In this document: positions 45,156 through 54,549 of the stretch, piece after piece
How the letters are laid out: each line of letters begins with the position of its first letter
How positions within the stretch are numbered: the first letter of the stretch is position 1
Assembly: GCF_042660205.1 (NCBI RefSeq)
Contig: NZ_JBHSTQ010000008.1
Location: 62,001-126,000 of the forward strand
Reading direction: 5' to 3'
Length of the DNA: 64,000 bases
Source: Sporolactobacillus kofuensis
GTDB taxonomy: Bacteria; Bacillota; Bacilli; Bacillales; Sporolactobacillaceae
Position numbers and translations under genes: made by a program
Notes under the pieces: generated by a model
Seen by the model: the letters and a program-made list of their open reading frames with translations, nothing else
Told to the model about the DNA's origin: nothing
Databases searched by the model: none

Positions 45156-46031
45156 TCACTGTTGAAGATAGAAACCTTCACAGATCGTTTCAGCATCACC
45201 GGTCATCAGAACATGATTGGTGTCTGATCGCCATTCAATGGTCAAGTCTCCACCTTCAAGGTGAACAGTCACGGGTACATCTTTGACTACTTTTTCCTCT
45301 AGAATTGATGCAACGACTGATGCACAGGCGCCTGTTCCACAAGCCTGAGTAATTCCTGAACCGCGTTCCCACACGCGATAATTCACTTCGTGATCTGTTA
45401 ACTTTTGAACAAAGCCAACATTGACACCGTTCGGGAAAAGCGGATCCGTGTCTGCAAGTTTCGCGCCCAATTTGTGGATCGGTGCTTTGTCAATATGATC
45501 GACGAAGAACAGAGCATGTGGATTACCCATAGATACACCGGTGAATGTATACGTAACGCCATCAACTATTAGTTTCTCACGAATGACTTTTTCTGTTTCA
45601 TTTCCGCCAGCAACAGGGATTAAACCCCTTTCCAGAATAGGTTCACCCATATCCACAGTCACCTGTTCGACAACACCATTCTTTACGTGGACCTGCGCTT
45701 GTTTGTTACCGGACAAGGTTTCGATTGAAAAGCGCTCTGCTTGGACAAGATGATGTTCATAGGCGTATTTTGCGACGCAACGCAAACCATTTCCACAATT
45801 CATTGCCTCAGATCCATCTTTATTAAAGATTCGCATTTTAACATCCGCCTGATCCGATGGTAAAATTAAGATCAATCCATCCGAACCGATCCCTTTATAT
45901 GGATCTGAGACCTTCATTGAAAGATCAGGAAAAGAAGGAACAGAGAGTTTGTTTGTGATCCCATCCAAATAAATATAACAATTGCCTAATCCATGCATTT
46001 TCGTAAATGGTATTTTTTGTTCCAATATCAT
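45156..46031 (-). CDS. dapF: Diaminopimelate epimerase
   Basis: A 291-residue enzyme interconverting LL- and meso-diaminopimelate for lysine and peptidoglycan synthesis. The two catalytic cysteines are in AMNCGNGLRC and ACGTGACAS, each in the symmetric half domain. FTKMHGLGN marks the N-terminus. The ATG at 46031 is only two bases from GGAG, so a TTG at 46025 (eight bases) may be the true start. It lies just after a small zinc-type gene and before yutM. Confidence 0.95.
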   Translation of the reverse strand: MILEQKIPFTKMHGLGNCYIYLDGITNKLSVPSFPDLSMKVSDPYKGIGSDGLILILPSDQADVKMRIFNKDGSEAMNCGNGLRCVAKYAYEHHLVQAERFSIETLSGNKQAQVHVKNGVVEQVTVDMGEPILERGLIPVAGGNETEKVIREKLIVDGVTYTFTGVSMGNPHALFFVDHIDKAPIHKLGAKLADTDPLFPNGVNVGFVQKLTDHEVNYRVWERGSGITQACGTGACASVVASILEEKVVKDVPVTVHLEGGDLTIEWRSDTNHVLMTGDAETICEGFYLQQ

Positions 46032-46068
46032 CGCTCCAGTTCTCTATTCACAGGCAACTACATTTCTT

Positions 46069-46299
46069 TTATCTCAATGTCTGTGCTGCCCAGATATAAT
46101 CACTGTCCATACTTTCAATGACAATTTTTTCATGGCAGCAAGGCATAACGATATGTGTTTTTATCCCTTCAAAAGCACCCTCAACGGCTTCCTTCTTTAT
46201 AGTAAGCAATACTGGTGATTGGTGACAGAATGGACACTCCTCAAAATAAAGATCACCAGCAACACGTTCGTACGGCCAACTGTGATGAAAATCGAGCAT
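46069..46299 (-). CDS. Small putative zinc-binding protein of unknown function
   Basis: A 76-residue protein with ECPFCHQS near residue 22 and PCCHEK near residue 53, a CxxC and a CCH pair that could together bind zinc. No known family is recognised. GAGGAGG lies seven bases before ATG 46299, strongly supporting the start. It precedes dapF by 37 bases in the same direction and may share its promoter. Confidence 0.7.
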   Translation of the reverse strand: MLDFHHSWPYERVAGDLYFEECPFCHQSPVLLTIKKEAVEGAFEGIKTHIVMPCCHEKIVIESMDSDYIWAAQTLR

Positions 46300-46912
46300 A
46301 AGTGATCCTCCTCGCATAAAAGTTACTCGAGATACACGTATCCTTAATTACAGACAGAATACTTCTCTCAGTCGCAAGCAGTTAGTGGTATCTTTTCACG
46401 ACGATTTACACGATTTACATGACGATCTAATCGAACCATCTTTTAATTGGAAATTCAATGTAAACAATCCTATGAGTAGCATAGCACAAACTTTTGAATA
46501 AGCAATGAAGGTTACTCATGAACATACAGCGATGATTCGGATGGTCGTGTTCATCAAGATGTTTTCATAACGGGAGTACCTATAGTTTTTCTCTCTGTGC
46601 GGTTCCGTCAAAAATTAGCTACGATCAGACAATAATATCGGACTAGAGTAAGGCAGGATCGAACGGTTGAAACGACGTAGACGCAGAGTTAAAAAATTCG
46701 ATAAGTATTTTGTGAATTTGTATTGTAAGCGCTTTATCTATATGTTAATATAAATCATGCATTCAGGTGTTACGTTACACTTTTACCGATGTTTATCTAG
46801 AATAAGACAGGAAATTACAGATCACAAGTTTAGTTGGAGAGGAGACGTAATGAGTAACAAAATTGGGATTATTCATTTTTCCATGAAAGATAAGACAAAG
46901 GGGGAATTATAA
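46300..46912. other. Long intergenic region before the sugar operon
   Basis: About 610 bases without a recognised gene. The right end holds a promoter with a cre site. The left 360 bases should contain the minus-strand promoter of the small zinc protein, but I see no well-formed one. There is no repeat or riboswitch that I recognise. Confidence 0.5.
46718..46746 (+). promoter_or_regulatory. Promoter with overlapping cre (CcpA) site
   Basis: TTGTAT (46718-46723) and TATGTT (46741-46746) are 17 bases apart. The spacer is filled by TGTAAGCGCTTTAT (46724-46737), which matches the cre consensus TGWAANCGNTNWCA at 12 of 14 positions. CcpA binding here would block transcription when glucose is available. 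The lipoprotein gene starts 167 bases downstream. Confidence 0.6.
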
Positions 46913-48559
46913 ATGAAAAAGTTTTTAACATTGTTTGCTGCAGTGTTGATGCTTCTCAGTGTTTTATCAGGATGTAAGATGGGGTCTAATCAGAGTTCCA
47001 ATTCAAAATCAGTTGCATCACCTCAAGAACTAAAGCCTTTCGGAAAATATAAGAAAACAGTCACGTACACCATTGGCAAGGCAACGCCAGGGATCCCAAA
47101 ACTTCCAAAAGGTCAGACTTATGAAGACAATGCTTATACCAAATATTTAAAAGATACACTTAATATTCAGAGTAAAGACAAATTTGAAGCGCAAACTGGA
47201 GATCCATATGACCAGAAGGTGTCAATGGCCGTTGCTTCTGGTGACTTGCCTGACATAATGGCTGTCAATGCAGATACATTGAGACAATTAGTTGCGAATG
47301 ACAGTATTGCCGACTTAACAGATGTCTATAAATCCAGCGCATCGGACTTTATAAAAGCAAAATATAATTCATACAATGGCCGGGCATTGAAGGCGGCTAC
47401 ATTTGATGGAAAATTAATGGCACTACCATCGACACAAAATGCTAATATTCCAACCATGCTTTGGATCCGTCAAGATTGGCTGGATAAGCTTGGGCTAAAA
47501 GCACCAAAAACTGTCGATGACATGGAAAAAGTGTTAACCGCTTTTGTAAAAAAAGATCCAGGGAACAATGGCAAAGGAAATACGGTAGGCTTGGCACTTT
47601 CTAAATCGGTTGGTGGCAATTATGGGTCCCTTTTCGTAGCCGATAATATTTTCGCTACTTACAACTCATTTCCACGTCAATGGATTAAACAAAATGGCAA
47701 GGTTGTCTATGGATCGACTACTAATGAAACGAAGCAAGGCCTTAGTAAATTGGCGGACTGGTATAAGAAAGGGTTGATTGATCCTCAAATGGCTGTTCGT
47801 GACAGCATTGAATCGTTGATCATCAGCGGTCAAGCCGGTGCATTCTTTGGCCCATGGTGGTCCGGAGATTATCCATTGAACTCTGCGATAAAGAAAAACC
47901 CGAAAGCAAATTGGAAACCCTATATCATTTCAAAAAATGGAGATGGCAAAATCACTGCCTACACTCAGAATCCAGTTTCTGAATTTTATGTGGTTCGAAA
48001 AGGGTTTAAGCACCCTGAATTGTTACCTAAAATTGCAAGCGCTATCAATGACAAACTTGTTCGTGAAGATAAAAATTATAAACCAGTTGTTGATTTTGTA
48101 AGAGGCGGTTACGACGGTGGGAAACCATTAAACGTGATGATTAATTTTAATGATGCAACGGCCCAAATGTACAAAGATTTAAAAGCTACAGTAGATGGCA
48201 AAAAAGATCCAAAGAGTCTATCCCTCGACGATTCAACTTCATATAACAATATTGAAAATTATTTGAAGAATCCTAAAAATCCGGATCCTAATGCTTGGAG
48301 TGGCTACACGTCCAGAATTGTTGCAGGAAAGTTAATGGCGAATACCCCGATTAAAGAAGTGAATCCGGTTTTCTTCGATCAAACCAAAAGTATGAAGCTC
48401 AAGTGGGCGAACCTCGTTAAGTTGGAAGATGAAACATTCTTGAAGATTGTGACCGGTCAAAAAAGCGTAAATGACTTCGGTACTTTCGTCAAACAGTGGA
48501 AGAGCACAGGTGGGACTCAGATTACACAAGAGGTTGTTCAAGCAATAAAAGAGAAGTGA
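46913..48559 (+). CDS. Sugar ABC transporter substrate-binding lipoprotein
   Basis: A 548-residue lipoprotein of the large LplA type. The signal peptide ends at the lipobox LSG-Cys21. The body fits the family 1 solute-binding fold, with SGDLPDIMAV, TMLWIRQDWLDKLGLKAPKT and AGAFFGPWWSGDYP. AAAGGGGG precedes the ATG. It is followed by two permeases, a YesL protein and a GH31 glucosidase, so it probably binds an oligosaccharide; the exact sugar is unknown. Confidence 0.9.
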   Translation: MKKFLTLFAAVLMLLSVLSGCKMGSNQSSNSKSVASPQELKPFGKYKKTVTYTIGKATPGIPKLPKGQTYEDNAYTKYLKDTLNIQSKDKFEAQTGDPYDQKVSMAVASGDLPDIMAVNADTLRQLVANDSIADLTDVYKSSASDFIKAKYNSYNGRALKAATFDGKLMALPSTQNANIPTMLWIRQDWLDKLGLKAPKTVDDMEKVLTAFVKKDPGNNGKGNTVGLALSKSVGGNYGSLFVADNIFATYNSFPRQWIKQNGKVVYGSTTNETKQGLSKLADWYKKGLIDPQMAVRDSIESLIISGQAGAFFGPWWSGDYPLNSAIKKNPKANWKPYIISKNGDGKITAYTQNPVSEFYVVRKGFKHPELLPKIASAINDKLVREDKNYKPVVDFVRGGYDGGKPLNVMINFNDATAQMYKDLKATVDGKKDPKSLSLDDSTSYNNIENYLKNPKNPDPNAWSGYTSRIVAGKLMANTPIKEVNPVFFDQTKSMKLKWANLVKLEDETFLKIVTGQKSVNDFGTFVKQWKSTGGTQITQEVVQAIKEK

Positions 48560-48628
48560 TACAGATATGGGTACAATTCACTTTTGTACCCATATTTAAA
48601 ATTTATTCCCGAATGGGGAGGACAGGAC

Positions 48629-49528
48629 ATGTGGAAAAGAAAGTATAGATCTGGCCAACTGGGTTATCATCTCATGATGGCACCGGGAATGATCTTTCTC
48701 ATTATTTTTAGTTTCGTACCGATGTTCGGAATTGTCATGGCATTTCAGGATTATGTACCTGCGAAAGGAATATTAGGCTCGCAATGGGTAGGGCTAACCA
48801 ACTTTGAGTATATGCTACAAATTCCAGACAGCTGGAACATTTTACGAAATACAGTGTTGATTGCATTAGGAAAAATTATTTTTGGAACGATTGTACCGAT
48901 CGTTTTTGCTCTATTACTAAATGAAATCAGGCTAAAATGGGCAAAAAGATCAATCCAGACGATTGTCTATTTACCAAATTTTCTTTCGTGGGCCGTTGTG
49001 GCCGCTATTGTGATCAATGTCTTTGATTACCATGGACCCATTAACAGCTTCTTGCAGGCATTTGGTCATCAACCCATTATGTTCTTGGCCAGCAACGACT
49101 GGTTCAGGACGGTAATTATCGGATCGGATGTCTGGAAAAATTTTGGCTACGGTGCAATTGTCTACTTGGCAGCTTTAACGGGGATTGATCCGGGACTTTA
49201 TGAAGCCTCATCCATTGATGGGGCGAATCGCTTTCAGCAATTGCTACATGTTACCTTTCCTGGGATTTTACCGACAATCATGTTGATTTCTGCACTTAAT
49301 CTTGGAAATATATTAAATGCCGGATTTGATCAGATTTACGCGTTGTATAACCCTATTGTCTATGAGACCGGTGATGTTATTGATACTTACGTTTATCGTG
49401 TTGGTCTTTTAGGTCAGCAATATAGTTTTGCTACAGCGATCGGTCTTTTAAAGTCTGTCGTATCGTTCACATTGCTTATTGCAGCCAATAAATTGTCAAT
49501 TAAATTTGCAAATTTGAGAATCTTTTAA
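48629..49528 (+). CDS. Sugar ABC transporter permease, LplB type
   Basis: A 299-residue integral membrane protein with about six transmembrane helices. The EAA loop, YEASSIDGANRFQQLLHVTFPGI, contacts the ATPase. The start at 48629 is seven bases from GGGGAGG. No ATPase is encoded in the cluster, so a shared MsmX-type subunit is likely, as in other family 1 importers of Bacillales. Confidence 0.92.
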   Translation: MWKRKYRSGQLGYHLMMAPGMIFLIIFSFVPMFGIVMAFQDYVPAKGILGSQWVGLTNFEYMLQIPDSWNILRNTVLIALGKIIFGTIVPIVFALLLNEIRLKWAKRSIQTIVYLPNFLSWAVVAAIVINVFDYHGPINSFLQAFGHQPIMFLASNDWFRTVIIGSDVWKNFGYGAIVYLAALTGIDPGLYEASSIDGANRFQQLLHVTFPGILPTIMLISALNLGNILNAGFDQIYALYNPIVYETGDVIDTYVYRVGLLGQQYSFATAIGLLKSVVSFTLLIAANKLSIKFANLRIF

Positions 49529-49543
49529 GGGAGGGTGCGCAAA

Positions 49544-50425
49544 ATGATTAAATCGAAAACATTCGGAAGCTACTTGTCAGATATCATCATTTGGACCGTA
49601 TTGCTGCTCCTTACAGCGCTCTGCTTTCTCCCATTAATGAATATGGTTTCTGTCTCATTTAGCGACAGTACGGCGGCTCAAGCCAATCAGGTTGGATTGT
49701 TGCCAGTAAACGTTAACTTCAATTCCTATCGTGTACTATTGGAAGATGCACAGTTTTGGCGCTCATTTATGATCTCGGTAGAGCGAGTTGTTCTAGGTAC
49801 TGCACTAAACCTACTGTTAACGGTTTTGATGGCCTACCCATTATCGAAGAACACCAAGCAGTTTGGAGCACGTAATATCTACATGAACGTTATGATCTTT
49901 GCTATGCTCTTTTCCGGCGGGATGATCCCTTTATTCATCGTAGTGAAAAGCCTTGGATTGATGGACACTATTTGGTCACTAATCCTTCCAGGAGCTGTAC
50001 CTATTTTTAATGTTATTTTATTGATGAACTTCTTCAAAAGTATTCCTGATTCATTAGAAGAAGCGGCAATTATGGACGGAGCATCAAAATTAAAAATTTT
50101 GTTCAAGATCTATTTGCCCATTTCATTGCCGGCACTTGCAACCATTGGGTTGTTCTCAATTGTAGGACACTGGAATGATTATTTTAGTGGCTTGCTGTAT
50201 ATGAACAGCTCTGCAAACTTTCCTTTGCAAACCTATATTCAACAGTTAAATGTTGACGTCACGAAAATTACAGATCCTTCGCAGTTAAAAGCAATAGCGT
50301 CGGTTTCAAACAAAACACTGAACGCAGCAAAAATTGTTGTCTCAATTATACCAGTTTTACTGATCTATCCATTTCTTCAAAAGTATTTTACATCTGGATT
50401 GGTGATCGGATCGGTCAAGGAATAA
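49544..50425 (+). CDS. Sugar ABC transporter permease, LplC/YtcP type
   Basis: A 293-residue membrane protein with six predicted helices and the EAA loop EEAAIMDGASKLKILFKIYLP. It forms the channel with the preceding permease. GGGAGGG lies eight bases before the ATG (49544). It lies 15 bases after the first permease. Confidence 0.92.
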   Translation: MIKSKTFGSYLSDIIIWTVLLLLTALCFLPLMNMVSVSFSDSTAAQANQVGLLPVNVNFNSYRVLLEDAQFWRSFMISVERVVLGTALNLLLTVLMAYPLSKNTKQFGARNIYMNVMIFAMLFSGGMIPLFIVVKSLGLMDTIWSLILPGAVPIFNVILLMNFFKSIPDSLEEAAIMDGASKLKILFKIYLPISLPALATIGLFSIVGHWNDYFSGLLYMNSSANFPLQTYIQQLNVDVTKITDPSQLKAIASVSNKTLNAAKIVVSIIPVLLIYPFLQKYFTSGLVIGSVKE

Positions 50426-50454
50426 GCAAGGGTTGATTTTGGAGGTGATGGAAG

Positions 50455-51141
50455 ATGAACTGGATGCATTTCAGCGATCAATTGATTAAATGGGTTTATC
50501 TTATCTTAAAACTAACTGGAATTTGGTGGCTATTTAATAGCCCTTATGCTTTTCTCGGAGCAGTACTTCTGTTGGTACATGATCCAAGCAGTGTCCATTC
50601 AGTTTTTATCACGAGTGTTGCGTTATTACCGTTTGTCGCTATACCTGCTTTAGTCGCTATGCTTGCCACTGCAAGAAGGTATGGAAGGGATGATCGTTCT
50701 TTTTCTTTTCTAAAATCTTTTTGGTCCTATTATCGAAGAGACTATAAAAAAAGCATAATTCTGGGAGGAGTCAACACCGGGATGCTGATTCTTTTCTATT
50801 TTGCATCAAGGTATTATGCTGAGCTTTCTTCGTTATTAACCGCTGTCTTTTACCTTCTACTTTTTGTGACACCTTTTTTCTTTTTACTCGTGTACAGTTT
50901 CTTGGTCGATCAGCAATTATCGTTAAAAACTTACTTTTCAAATACTATATTTCTTTCTCTCAAGCATCCGCTAAACACATTACTAATGATTATGGATATC
51001 GTGGTTGCCATTTTCCTGATGTGGAAGATATTTCCGCCTCTGTTGGTTCTCGTTTTGCCTGGTTTGGTTGCTTTGGTTACCACTCACTTTTATCAAAAAA
51101 GTATGGATACAGAAATTAGAAAACAACAGCCAAGTGCTTGA
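50455..51141 (+). CDS. YesL-family (DUF624) membrane protein
   Basis: A 228-residue protein with about five hydrophobic helices and the family-type N-terminus FLILKLTGIWWLFNSPYAFLGA-like block. YesL proteins commonly accompany family 1 sugar importers; their role is unknown. GGAGGTGA precedes the ATG by six bases. It is within the transporter operon. Confidence 0.82.
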   Translation: MNWMHFSDQLIKWVYLILKLTGIWWLFNSPYAFLGAVLLLVHDPSSVHSVFITSVALLPFVAIPALVAMLATARRYGRDDRSFSFLKSFWSYYRRDYKKSIILGGVNTGMLILFYFASRYYAELSSLLTAVFYLLLFVTPFFFLLVYSFLVDQQLSLKTYFSNTIFLSLKHPLNTLLMIMDIVVAIFLMWKIFPPLLVLVLPGLVALVTTHFYQKSMDTEIRKQQPSA

Positions 51142-51221
51142 ACGCTTCCATCAGTTCCATAAGACTGGCTGTTTCGCTGCAAATGACTAAAATCCAAAAA
51201 ATAAGTGAACGGAGGATTCAT

Positions 51222-53618
51222 ATGTTTGGAAAATTAAAGGGCTACGAGGAAAAGGATCACACTGTTTGTATTGAATTTGAGAAAGGAAAAGGATTCATTG
51301 AAGTTATCACGCCGACCATTATCAACTTCTTTTCACCGCTGGTTTCAGAGCGCCGAATTTCCAAGGCTGTTGAAGATTTGCAAAGAGAACATGCGCCTTT
51401 TACGGTCGATTATTCGGATGCACAGCTCACTGTTCGGACTGAAAAACTGACGGTTACGATCTCTGATGAATTCTTGGTTGATCTTTATGATGCGAATGGA
51501 AAACGATTATGTGCAGATTACAGAGGAAGTGCCCAGCCGTTTGTAAGAAGAGGATCCGGAGAAGGTTTAGAGATGGCTGCTGAAGAAGGACACAAGATCG
51601 AGGCCGAACGAAATCGTCAAAAGGTTCGGGTTCTGAAGAAGATGGAACGTGATTTGTATTTTTATGGTTTAGGGGACAAAACAGGTCATCTGAATAAGAA
51701 GGGTTATCATTATAAAATGTGGAATACAGATGACCCAAGTCCGCATGTTGAAAGCTTTGAAGCCATGTACAAATCCATTCCTTTCCTAATTGCTCTGAAG
51801 GAAAAGGTAGCCTATGGTATCTTTTTCGACAATACTTATGAATCCGTATTTGATCTTGGTAAAGAGAACAGCGACTATTTCTCATTTGGTGCAGTGGATG
51901 GAAATCTTGATTACTACTTTATTTATGGACCTTCTGTTCAGGACGTTGTCGGGGGCTACACCTACTTAACCGGTAAAACACCGCTTCCTCAATTATGGAC
52001 ACTTGGCTACCAACAGAGTCGCTGGTCTTATACGCCTGAGAAGCGGATGCGCGAGCTTGCGAATACCTTCAGAGAAAAAGATATTCCGTGTGATGTCATC
52101 CACTTAGACATTGATTACATGGATGGCTTTCGTGTCTTTACGTGGGACAAGAAAAAATTTCCTAAACCAGAACAGACATTGAAAGAGCTTAAGCAACAGG
52201 GGTATAAAGTGGTCACGATTATCGATCCGGGTGTTAAAAAAGATAAGGGCTATCCGATTTATGATGAGGGATTGGCCCATCAATATTTTGCAACGGATAA
52301 GGATGGTGTGCCTTATGTGAATAAGGTTTGGCCAGGAGATTCACTATATCCTGATTTTTCAAATGAGCCTGTCAGAAAATGGTGGGCCAGCAATCAAAAA
52401 ATCATGACCGATCTCGGTGTAGCCGGTATTTGGAATGACATGAATGAGCCGGCAAGCTTCAACGGTCCGCTTCCTGATGATGTTGCTTTTCATAATGATG
52501 GGATCCAGACAGATCATCGTGAGATTCACAATGTATACGGTCACTACATGTCCAAAGCAACTTATGAAGGACTAAAAAAAGCGACAGGAAAGCGGCCATT
52601 TGTGATAACTCGTGCGTGCTATGCAGGTACTCAAAAGTATTCGACCGTTTGGACCGGAGACAACCAGAGCCTGTGGGAACATTTAAGAATGTCTTTGCCG
52701 ATGCTAATGAATCTCGGATTGAGCGGAATCGCATTTTGCGGAACGGATGTTGGCGGTTTTGGATTCGATTGCACGCCGGAACTTTTGGCTCGCTGGATGC
52801 AGGTCGGCACCTTTACGCCGTTGTTCCGCAATCATTCAAGTATCTTTACAAGAGATCAGGAACCATGGGCCTTCAATGAAGAGACTGAAGAAATAAGCCG
52901 TAACTATATAAAACTTAGATATCAGTTGCTTCCATACCTTTATGATCTTCTCCATAAAGGTGAATCAACAGGATTACCGATCATTCGCCCATTGCTCCTG
53001 CATTACCAGGACGATCAGAATACTTACGAAATCAATGATGAATTCATGTGCGGCGAGCATATCCTTGTCGCTCCGGTGATTGGTCAGGGAGAAACCTCAC
53101 GGATTGTCTACTTACCAAAAGGGAACCGGTGGATAGATTATTGGACAAAGCAAGTTTTTGACGGCGGTCAGTCGATCATCAAAGAGGCACCGCTTGATGT
53201 CTGCCCTATTTTTATCAAAGAAGGAAGTATTCTTCCTCTCTATCCGGTTCAGAATTACGTGGGGGAAAAAGAGGTTAACCAGCTGACTTTGGACATTTAC
53301 CCTCTTGATAAAGGCGGGGACAGTCGTTATGTACATTATCAAGATGACGGTGAAAGTTTTGATTATCAGTCGGGCGTGTATAATCTGTATACATTTTCCA
53401 TGAAGCGTGAAGACAATGATACGCTCTATATTGCAATGGAGAAAACCCATTCAGGTTACTTAAAGGAATACCAGTCGTTTAAATTTGTACTGAATGGTAG
53501 TCATCCATCTAAGATCATAATGAACGGGAAATCCTTACAGTTTGAGCGACTTGAAAATCAAACGGTTTTTGAAGTAGATGATCAGGCAGATCTAACGGTT
53601 GAACTACGCAATTGGTGA
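51222..53618 (+). CDS. Alpha-glucosidase, glycoside hydrolase family 31
   Basis: A 798-residue cytoplasmic GH31 enzyme. The catalytic barrel has the nucleophile Asp406 in GIWNDMNEPASF and the likely acid/base Asp480 in WTGDNQSLWEHL. There is no signal peptide, so it acts on imported oligosaccharide. The start at 51222 is six bases from CGGAGG; the frame extends upstream without a site. Alpha-glucosidase is the best label; alpha-xylosidase activity cannot be excluded. Confidence 0.9.
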   Translation: MFGKLKGYEEKDHTVCIEFEKGKGFIEVITPTIINFFSPLVSERRISKAVEDLQREHAPFTVDYSDAQLTVRTEKLTVTISDEFLVDLYDANGKRLCADYRGSAQPFVRRGSGEGLEMAAEEGHKIEAERNRQKVRVLKKMERDLYFYGLGDKTGHLNKKGYHYKMWNTDDPSPHVESFEAMYKSIPFLIALKEKVAYGIFFDNTYESVFDLGKENSDYFSFGAVDGNLDYYFIYGPSVQDVVGGYTYLTGKTPLPQLWTLGYQQSRWSYTPEKRMRELANTFREKDIPCDVIHLDIDYMDGFRVFTWDKKKFPKPEQTLKELKQQGYKVVTIIDPGVKKDKGYPIYDEGLAHQYFATDKDGVPYVNKVWPGDSLYPDFSNEPVRKWWASNQKIMTDLGVAGIWNDMNEPASFNGPLPDDVAFHNDGIQTDHREIHNVYGHYMSKATYEGLKKATGKRPFVITRACYAGTQKYSTVWTGDNQSLWEHLRMSLPMLMNLGLSGIAFCGTDVGGFGFDCTPELLARWMQVGTFTPLFRNHSSIFTRDQEPWAFNEETEEISRNYIKLRYQLLPYLYDLLHKGESTGLPIIRPLLLHYQDDQNTYEINDEFMCGEHILVAPVIGQGETSRIVYLPKGNRWIDYWTKQVFDGGQSIIKEAPLDVCPIFIKEGSILPLYPVQNYVGEKEVNQLTLDIYPLDKGGDSRYVHYQDDGESFDYQSGVYNLYTFSMKREDNDTLYIAMEKTHSGYLKEYQSFKFVLNGSHPSKIIMNGKSLQFERLENQTVFEVDDQADLTVELRNW

Positions 53619-53638
53619 TATCCTGAGTGAAAAAGGTA

Positions 53639-53674
53639 AAACCCAAGTCGCAGACATGCCTGCAGCTTGGGTTT
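53639..53674 (+). terminator. Terminator of the sugar operon
   Basis: AAACCCAAG pairs with CTTGGGTTT, with GCAG/CTGC inside the loop. The T tail is short. Confidence 0.7.
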
Positions 53675-53783
53675 AATCACTAATTTAGGCAATAAGATGA
53701 CAAGCGCCTGCCCACCTCACTTCGGGATGAGGGTTCATTGATTAATGTCTGCACTTCGGATGAAGTGAGCTATGTCAAAAAAA

Positions 53784-54113
53784 TTATTTTTCGTTCGACC
53801 GGTCGTTAACCGAATCAGTCAAGCCGAGATGACTACAATACTGAACCACCGGTTTAAGCGAGATAAAACCTTCACCGAGAACTTCATTGCCGGCAACAAC
53901 GAGTGGATAAAAATACTCATCTGTCAAGATTTTTTTACTGTATAGCCGATCTGCATCTGTCTCCGGCTCGTATATATCAACATAGCGTACAGTGATTTTC
54001 TCATCGAACTTGCGTTTCAATGCAGCCTCAAGCCATTCAGCAGTTGCCTTGGCCGGCGGCGCTTGAACGCAGCTGGCACATTGTGCCTCTGCTCCGTATA
54101 CAGTTAATTCCAA
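53784..54113 (-). CDS. yuzD: YuzD-family (DUF1462) thioredoxin-like protein
   Basis: A 109-residue protein with LTVYGAEAQCASCVQAPP, EWLEAALKRKF, YVDIYEP and DEYFYPLVVAGNEVLGEG, all features of YuzD. The CxxC pair suggests a redox or metal-linked role; function is unknown. The start is a TTG at 54113, chosen because GAGGTGA lies five bases before it; the upstream ATG has no site. Confidence 0.88.
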   Translation of the reverse strand: MELTVYGAEAQCASCVQAPPAKATAEWLEAALKRKFDEKITVRYVDIYEPETDADRLYSKKILTDEYFYPLVVAGNEVLGEGFISLKPVVQYCSHLGLTDSVNDRSNEK

Positions 54114-54549
54114 TTGATTCACCTCAAGGATCATTGAATTTACTAATCAATATAGCAAATTTTTATTTATTCGTCACGAATGTGCGCATAGAGCGTTTTT
54201 ACGTTGTGTTAAAGGTAGCCTCCTTATTATCTTGTAAAATCAAATATGGATTCTGTGGACATAATAAATCAGAGAATTAAGCCAATGTTTTTGTATAAAA
54301 TAAATCGAAAGATGTAGAAAAAATTTGATTTAAAAAAGTGTGTATGACACAATTTCTCCTTGATATGTTAACAAAAAAGACATATTATTAATAAGGATAC
54401 CAAGTGAATGTCAATCCATGCAACCAATAGGAGTGGTTAAATCACTTAAAGGTGCATGATACTGAAATAGCAGTACTTTTAATAATGGTAAACCGATTTT
54501 TAGTAATCTTTTATGACTATTTCTATTTCAAAGGTGGCTGTAAACAACC
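54114..54549. other. Divergent intergenic region before the NADH dehydrogenase gene
   Basis: About 435 bases without a gene. It contains a strong plus-strand promoter and a small dyad GTGT-N5-ACAC at 54338-54350 just upstream of it. The leader after the promoter is about 150 bases with no known riboswitch. Confidence 0.5.
54360..54388 (+). promoter_or_regulatory. Likely sigma-A promoter of ndh
   Basis: TTGATA and TATTAT are separated by exactly 17 bases, about 160 bases before the NADH dehydrogenase start. Confidence 0.65.
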
